Origin: Rhizobium sp. RU33A
GTDB lineage: Bacteria > Pseudomonadota > Alphaproteobacteria > Rhizobiales > Rhizobiaceae
Length of the DNA: 64,000 nucleotides
Direction: 5' to 3'
Assembly: GCF_900156055.1 (NCBI RefSeq)
Contig: NZ_FTMQ01000003.1
Coordinates: 744,001-808,000 of the forward strand
The position numbers and the translations under genes are program-made. Shown piece after piece: positions 60,939-64,000 of this stretch (positions are counted from its first letter, which is position 1; each line of letters opens with the position of its first letter). Under the pieces are notes generated by a model, which was not told the DNA's origin, did no database searches, and was given only the letters and a program-made list of their open reading frames with translations.

Positions 60939-62936
60939 ATGTCCGCTTCCGTATCTCTCACTTTCCCCGATGGCTCTATCCGCGAATACGCAGCCGGCAC
61001 GACCGGTGCTGAGGTCGCTGAATCCATTTCCAAGTCGCTTGCCAAGAAGGCAGTCGCCATTGCGCTCGATGGCACCTTGCGCGACCTCTCGGACCCGATC
61101 GTTGATGGCAAGATCGAGATCGTCACCCGCACGGATCCGCGGGCACTGGAACTCATTCGCCATGACGCTGCCCATGTGATGGCCGAGGCCGTGCAGGAGC
61201 TCTGGCCCGGCACGCAGGTAACCATCGGTCCGGTGATCGAGAACGGCTTCTATTACGACTTCGCCAAGGCTGAGCCCTTCACGCCCGAGGATCTGCCCAA
61301 GATCGAAAAGCGCATGAAGGAGATCATTCAGCGCAACAAGCCCTTCACCAAGGAAATCTGGACGCGCAACAAGGCCAAGGAAGTCTTTGCCTCCAAGGGC
61401 GAAAACTACAAGGTCGAGCTGGTCGAAGCGATCCCGGAAGACCAGGATCTGAAGATCTACTATCAGGGCGACTGGTTCGATCTCTGCCGTGGGCCGCATA
61501 TGGCGTCCACCGGGCAGATCGGTATGGCCTTCAAGTTGATGAAGGTCGCCGGCGCCTATTGGCGCGGTGACAGCAACAACACCATGCTGAGCCGCATCTA
61601 TGGCACGGCCTTTGCCGAACAGGAGCAGCTGGACAACTATCTGCACATTCTGGCCGAAGCCGAAAAGCGCGACCACCGCAAGCTCGGCCGTGAAATGGAT
61701 CTCTTCCATTTCCAGGAAGAAGGCCCCGGCGTCGTTTTCTGGCACGGCAAGGGCTGGCGCATGTTCCAGACGCTGACCTCCTACATGCGCCGCCGGCTCG
61801 ATGGCACCTATCAGGAAGTCAACGCCCCGCAGATCCTCGACAAGTCGCTCTGGGAAACCTCAGGTCACTGGGGCTGGTACCAAGAGAACATGTTCGCCGT
61901 GAAATCGGCGCATGCCTTCATGAACCCCGATGACGAGGAAGCCGACCAGAAGGTCTTCGCCCTGAAGCCGATGAACTGCCCGGGTCACGTCCAGATCTTT
62001 AAGCATGGCCTCAAATCTTATCGCGAGCTTCCCGTTCGCCTCGCCGAATTCGGTACGGTCCATCGCTACGAAGCCTCAGGCGCCCTGCATGGCCTGATGC
62101 GTGTCCGCGGCTTCACCCAGGACGATGCCCATGTGTTCTGCACGGAAGAGCAGATGGCGGCCGAATGCCTGCGCATCAACGATCTTATCCTGTCGGTCTA
62201 CGAGGACTTCGGGTTCAACGAGATCGTCGTGAAGCTTTCGACCCGCCCGGAAAAGCGCGTCGGTTCGGACGACCTCTGGGATCGCGCCGAAAGCGTGATG
62301 ATGGACGTGCTGAAGCAGATCGAGGAACAATCGGGCGGACGCATCAAGACCGGCATTCTGCCGGGCGAGGGCGCCTTCTACGGTCCGAAGTTTGAATACA
62401 CCCTGCGGGACGCCATTGGCCGTGAATGGCAGTGCGGCACGACCCAGGTCGACTTCAACCTGCCGGAACGTTTCGGTGCTTTCTACATCGACCAGAACTC
62501 GGAAAAGGTTCAGCCGGTTATGATCCACCGCGCCATCTGCGGCTCGATGGAACGTTTCCTCGGCATCCTGATCGAGAACTTTGCCGGCCACATGCCGCTC
62601 TGGTTCGCGCCGCTGCAGGTCGTCGTGGCCACGATCACCTCGGATGCCGACGACTACGGTCGTGAAGTGGCAGAACAGCTCCGCGATGCAGGCCTGCAGG
62701 TCGAGACGGACTTCCGCAACGAGAAGATCAACTACAAGGTCCGCGAGCACTCCGTGACCAAGGTTCCGGTGATCATCGTCTGCGGCAAGCGCGAGGCGGA
62801 AGAAAAGACCGTCAACATTCGCCGCCTAGGTTCGCAGGACCAGGTGTCGATGCCGCTGACTGAGGCTGTAGCTGTGCTGGCAGGCGAAGCGACCCCGCCG
62901 GACGTCAGGCGCAAGCTGGCGAAGCGTAAGGCCTAA
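60939..62936 (+). CDS. thrS: Threonyl-tRNA synthetase
   Basis: 665 residues, class II synthetase. N-terminal TGS domain (about 1-62), then the editing domain with [17 protein letters not shown], and the catalytic core with [11 protein letters not shown], motif 2 [24 protein letters not shown] and motif 3 [18 protein letters not shown]. The anticodon-binding domain begins near residue 560 ([17 protein letters not shown]). AGGAGACATTT precedes the ATG at 60939. Confidence 0.97.
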   Translation: MSASVSLTFPDGSIREYAAGTTGAEVAESISKSLAKKAVAIALDGTLRDLSDPIVDGKIEIVTRTDPRALELIRHDAAHVMAEAVQELWPGTQVTIGPVIENGFYYDFAKAEPFTPEDLPKIEKRMKEIIQRNKPFTKEIWTRNKAKEVFASKGENYKVELVEAIPEDQDLKIYYQGDWFDLCRGPHMASTGQIGMAFKLMKVAGAYWRGDSNNTMLSRIYGTAFAEQEQLDNYLHILAEAEKRDHRKLGREMDLFHFQEEGPGVVFWHGKGWRMFQTLTSYMRRRLDGTYQEVNAPQILDKSLWETSGHWGWYQENMFAVKSAHAFMNPDDEEADQKVFALKPMNCPGHVQIFKHGLKSYRELPVRLAEFGTVHRYEASGALHGLMRVRGFTQDDAHVFCTEEQMAAECLRINDLILSVYEDFGFNEIVVKLSTRPEKRVGSDDLWDRAESVMMDVLKQIEEQSGGRIKTGILPGEGAFYGPKFEYTLRDAIGREWQCGTTQVDFNLPERFGAFYIDQNSEKVQPVMIHRAICGSMERFLGILIENFAGHMPLWFAPLQVVVATITSDADDYGREVAEQLRDAGLQVETDFRNEKINYKVREHSVTKVPVIIVCGKREAEEKTVNIRRLGSQDQVSMPLTEAVAVLAGEATPPDVRRKLAKRKA

Positions 62937-62946
62937 CCAAAATCGA

Positions 62947-62980
62947 CCGTCTGACAGTGTGTTGCCGCACTGTCAGACGG
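62947..62980 (+). terminator. Hairpin after thrS
   Basis: CCGTCTGACAGTG/CACTGTCAGACGG, 13 perfect pairs with an 8-base loop, 10 bases after the stop. No T-run follows. Confidence 0.72.
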
Positions 62981-63038
62981 CTGTCATCGAAACGGCATAT
63001 GACGGTCCGATGACTTTCCGTATCACCGGAGCCTTCCC

Positions 63039-63878
63039 GTGAAGTTCAAAGAACTCTCTTATGCCAATGAGCGTGACCCGAAGCTCAAGCGCTGGTTCAT
63101 TCGATCGATCGAAGGGCTTTCCGGTCGCGACCGTTTCACCCGCCTCTACGAGATCTGGCGCAACGACATCGTCGGCAAGACCGATCGCGTCTTTGGCAAG
63201 ATGCTGGACCTGATCAATGTCGACCTGAAGATCGAAGGCACCTGGCCGCCGGCGAACATTCCCGACGGGCCGATCGTCATAGTTGCCAACCATCCCTTCG
63301 GCATCGGAGATGGCATCGCTGTGCTCGCGCTGGCTGAACAACTCGGCCGTCCGTTCCGTGTGCTGATCAACAACGAACTCCTGAAGGTGCCGGAAATGGC
63401 GCCTTACTCGTTGCCCGTCTCCTTCGAGGAAACAAAGGAAGCGCTTGCCATCAACATGCAGACCCGGCACGAGGCGCTGCGTCTGTTGAAGGAAGGCGTG
63501 ACGGTCGTGATTTTCCCGGCAGGCGGCGTCGCGACCGCCAAGAAGGGCTTCGGTCGCGCCGAGGATCTTCCCTGGAAGATGTTTCCGGCCAAGCTCATCC
63601 AGGCAGCGAAAGCCAATGTCGTGCCGGTTTTCTTCGAAGGCCAGAACGGCCGCCTCTTTCATCTCGCCAGCAAGATCTCACTGACCTTGCGCTTATCGCT
63701 CCTGATCCGCGAGTTCCGCCGTCTGTCCGGTTCGACGATCCGGGCGCGTGTCGGGGTGATGATTCCGTGGGAAGAGCTGAGCACGCATGCGGACCGCAAG
63801 GATCTCTTGGCACGGCTTTTCGGCGCGGTTTTCAGCATGGCGCCGGTCGAACGCAGCAAGTTTCGCCGCGTCGCTTGA
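63039..63878 (+). CDS. Lysophospholipid acyltransferase (PlsC/COG3176-like)
   Basis: 279 residues, GTG start behind GGAGCCTTCCC. The acyltransferase motif I is NHPFGIGDG (His and Asp spaced as in the COG3176 hemolysin-like branch), motif III VVIFPAGGVATAK and motif IV NVVPVFFEGQNG. No clear membrane helices except short hydrophobic stretches. The branch includes ornithine-lipid acyltransferases of the OlsA side, so it could act on phospholipid or ornithine-lipid precursors; no olsB is adjacent. A separate unit after the thrS hairpin. Confidence 0.85.
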   Translation: MKFKELSYANERDPKLKRWFIRSIEGLSGRDRFTRLYEIWRNDIVGKTDRVFGKMLDLINVDLKIEGTWPPANIPDGPIVIVANHPFGIGDGIAVLALAEQLGRPFRVLINNELLKVPEMAPYSLPVSFEETKEALAINMQTRHEALRLLKEGVTVVIFPAGGVATAKKGFGRAEDLPWKMFPAKLIQAAKANVVPVFFEGQNGRLFHLASKISLTLRLSLLIREFRRLSGSTIRARVGVMIPWEELSTHADRKDLLARLFGAVFSMAPVERSKFRRVA

Positions 63879-63882
63879 GGCG

Positions 63883-64000
63883 TCAGGGCTGGTCGAGCAT
63901 CAGCTCGACATCCAGGTTCACCCCGGCCTTCACCTCGAAATCCCGCTGGAAGAGCTTGTCCTTGTTGCGGGCAACCGCCGTGTACTGGCCCTCCGCCAGC
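63883..64000 (-). CDS. C-terminal end of an unknown protein (runs off window)
   Basis: The last 38 codons read LAEGQYTAVARNKDKLFQRD, then FEVKAGVNLDVELMLDQP and stop. The pattern looks like a beta-sandwich domain of the carboxypeptidase-regulatory type, seen at the ends of large secreted or VWA-containing proteins, but the piece is too short to name. It converges on the acyltransferase gene with 4 bases between. Confidence 0.6.
   Translation of the reverse strand, partial: LAEGQYTAVARNKDKLFQRDFEVKAGVNLDVELMLDQP

Overview
The window looks like chromosomal DNA of an alphaproteobacterium of the Rhizobiaceae (Rhizobium/Agrobacterium/Sinorhizobium relatives). The evidence is GC-rich coding sequence with GAGG-type ribosome binding sites, CTTG-type -35 promoter boxes, an aapJQMP general amino-acid ABC transporter beside metC, EipB, the DUF3126 and DUF1009/LpxI families, NDUFS4- and NDUFS6-like complex I accessory proteins, and polyhydroxybutyrate genes (phaC, phasin). 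No rRNA, CRISPR array, insertion sequence or recognisable prophage is present. Apart from one small insertion the region is housekeeping DNA.

Layout. 1-9.9 kb: 5' part of phaC (minus), a lipoprotein, alanine-synthesising aminotransferase alaC, homoserine dehydrogenase hom, a 69-aa membrane protein, recJ, three tandem tRNA-Glu genes each with its own promoter, a second lipoprotein, glyoxalase gloA, a protein with two cold-shock domains and a DUF192 protein. 9.9-12.2 kb: tRNA-Pro, an NDUFS4-like gene and tRNA-Arg(TCT). The 3' end of tRNA-Arg is duplicated exactly (24 bp) 1.54 kb downstream, bracketing a small inserted element with two unrecognised genes and no integrase. 12.2-24 kb: an SNase-like gene, aapJQMP, metC, an FAD monooxygenase, an NDUFS6-like zinc protein, a hydrolase, an enoyl-CoA hydratase, cysE, a DUF3126 gene and a phasin. 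24-32.3 kb: clpS-clpA, azlC-azlD, a HIT protein, a FemAB-like/GDPD/RidA operon and eipB.

32.5-45.7 kb is the classical translation-envelope cluster rpsB-tsf-pyrH-frr-uppS-cdsA-rseP-bamA-lpxD-fabZ-lpxA-lpxI-lpxB. It couples ribosome components and UMP synthesis to undecaprenyl carrier and phospholipid precursors, envelope stress proteolysis, outer-membrane protein assembly and lipid A synthesis. 45.7-50.3 kb is a zinc-starvation locus: a COG0523 GTPase, znuA, and divergent znuC-znuB-zur, with three inverted repeats that fit Zur operators in front of the three transcription units.

50.3-64 kb: gamma-carbonic anhydrase, a D,D-carboxypeptidase with a C-terminal SPOR domain, a membrane protein preceded by a CtrA-type site, a BTLCP cysteine peptidase, a PilZ protein, a possible small RNA or attenuator, a rhomboid protease, a CBS-pair protein, a patatin-like lipase, hisI, folE, a NifU/IscU-like scaffold, yidD, a DUF2267 protein, thrS, an acyltransferase and the end of a partial gene.

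The strongest candidate for something undescribed is the integrase-less 1.5-kb element in tRNA-Arg with its two-gene operon. The next is the roughly 100-nt hairpin RNA candidate upstream of the rhomboid gene. All functional calls rest on reading the sequence and remembered family knowledge; no database search was run.
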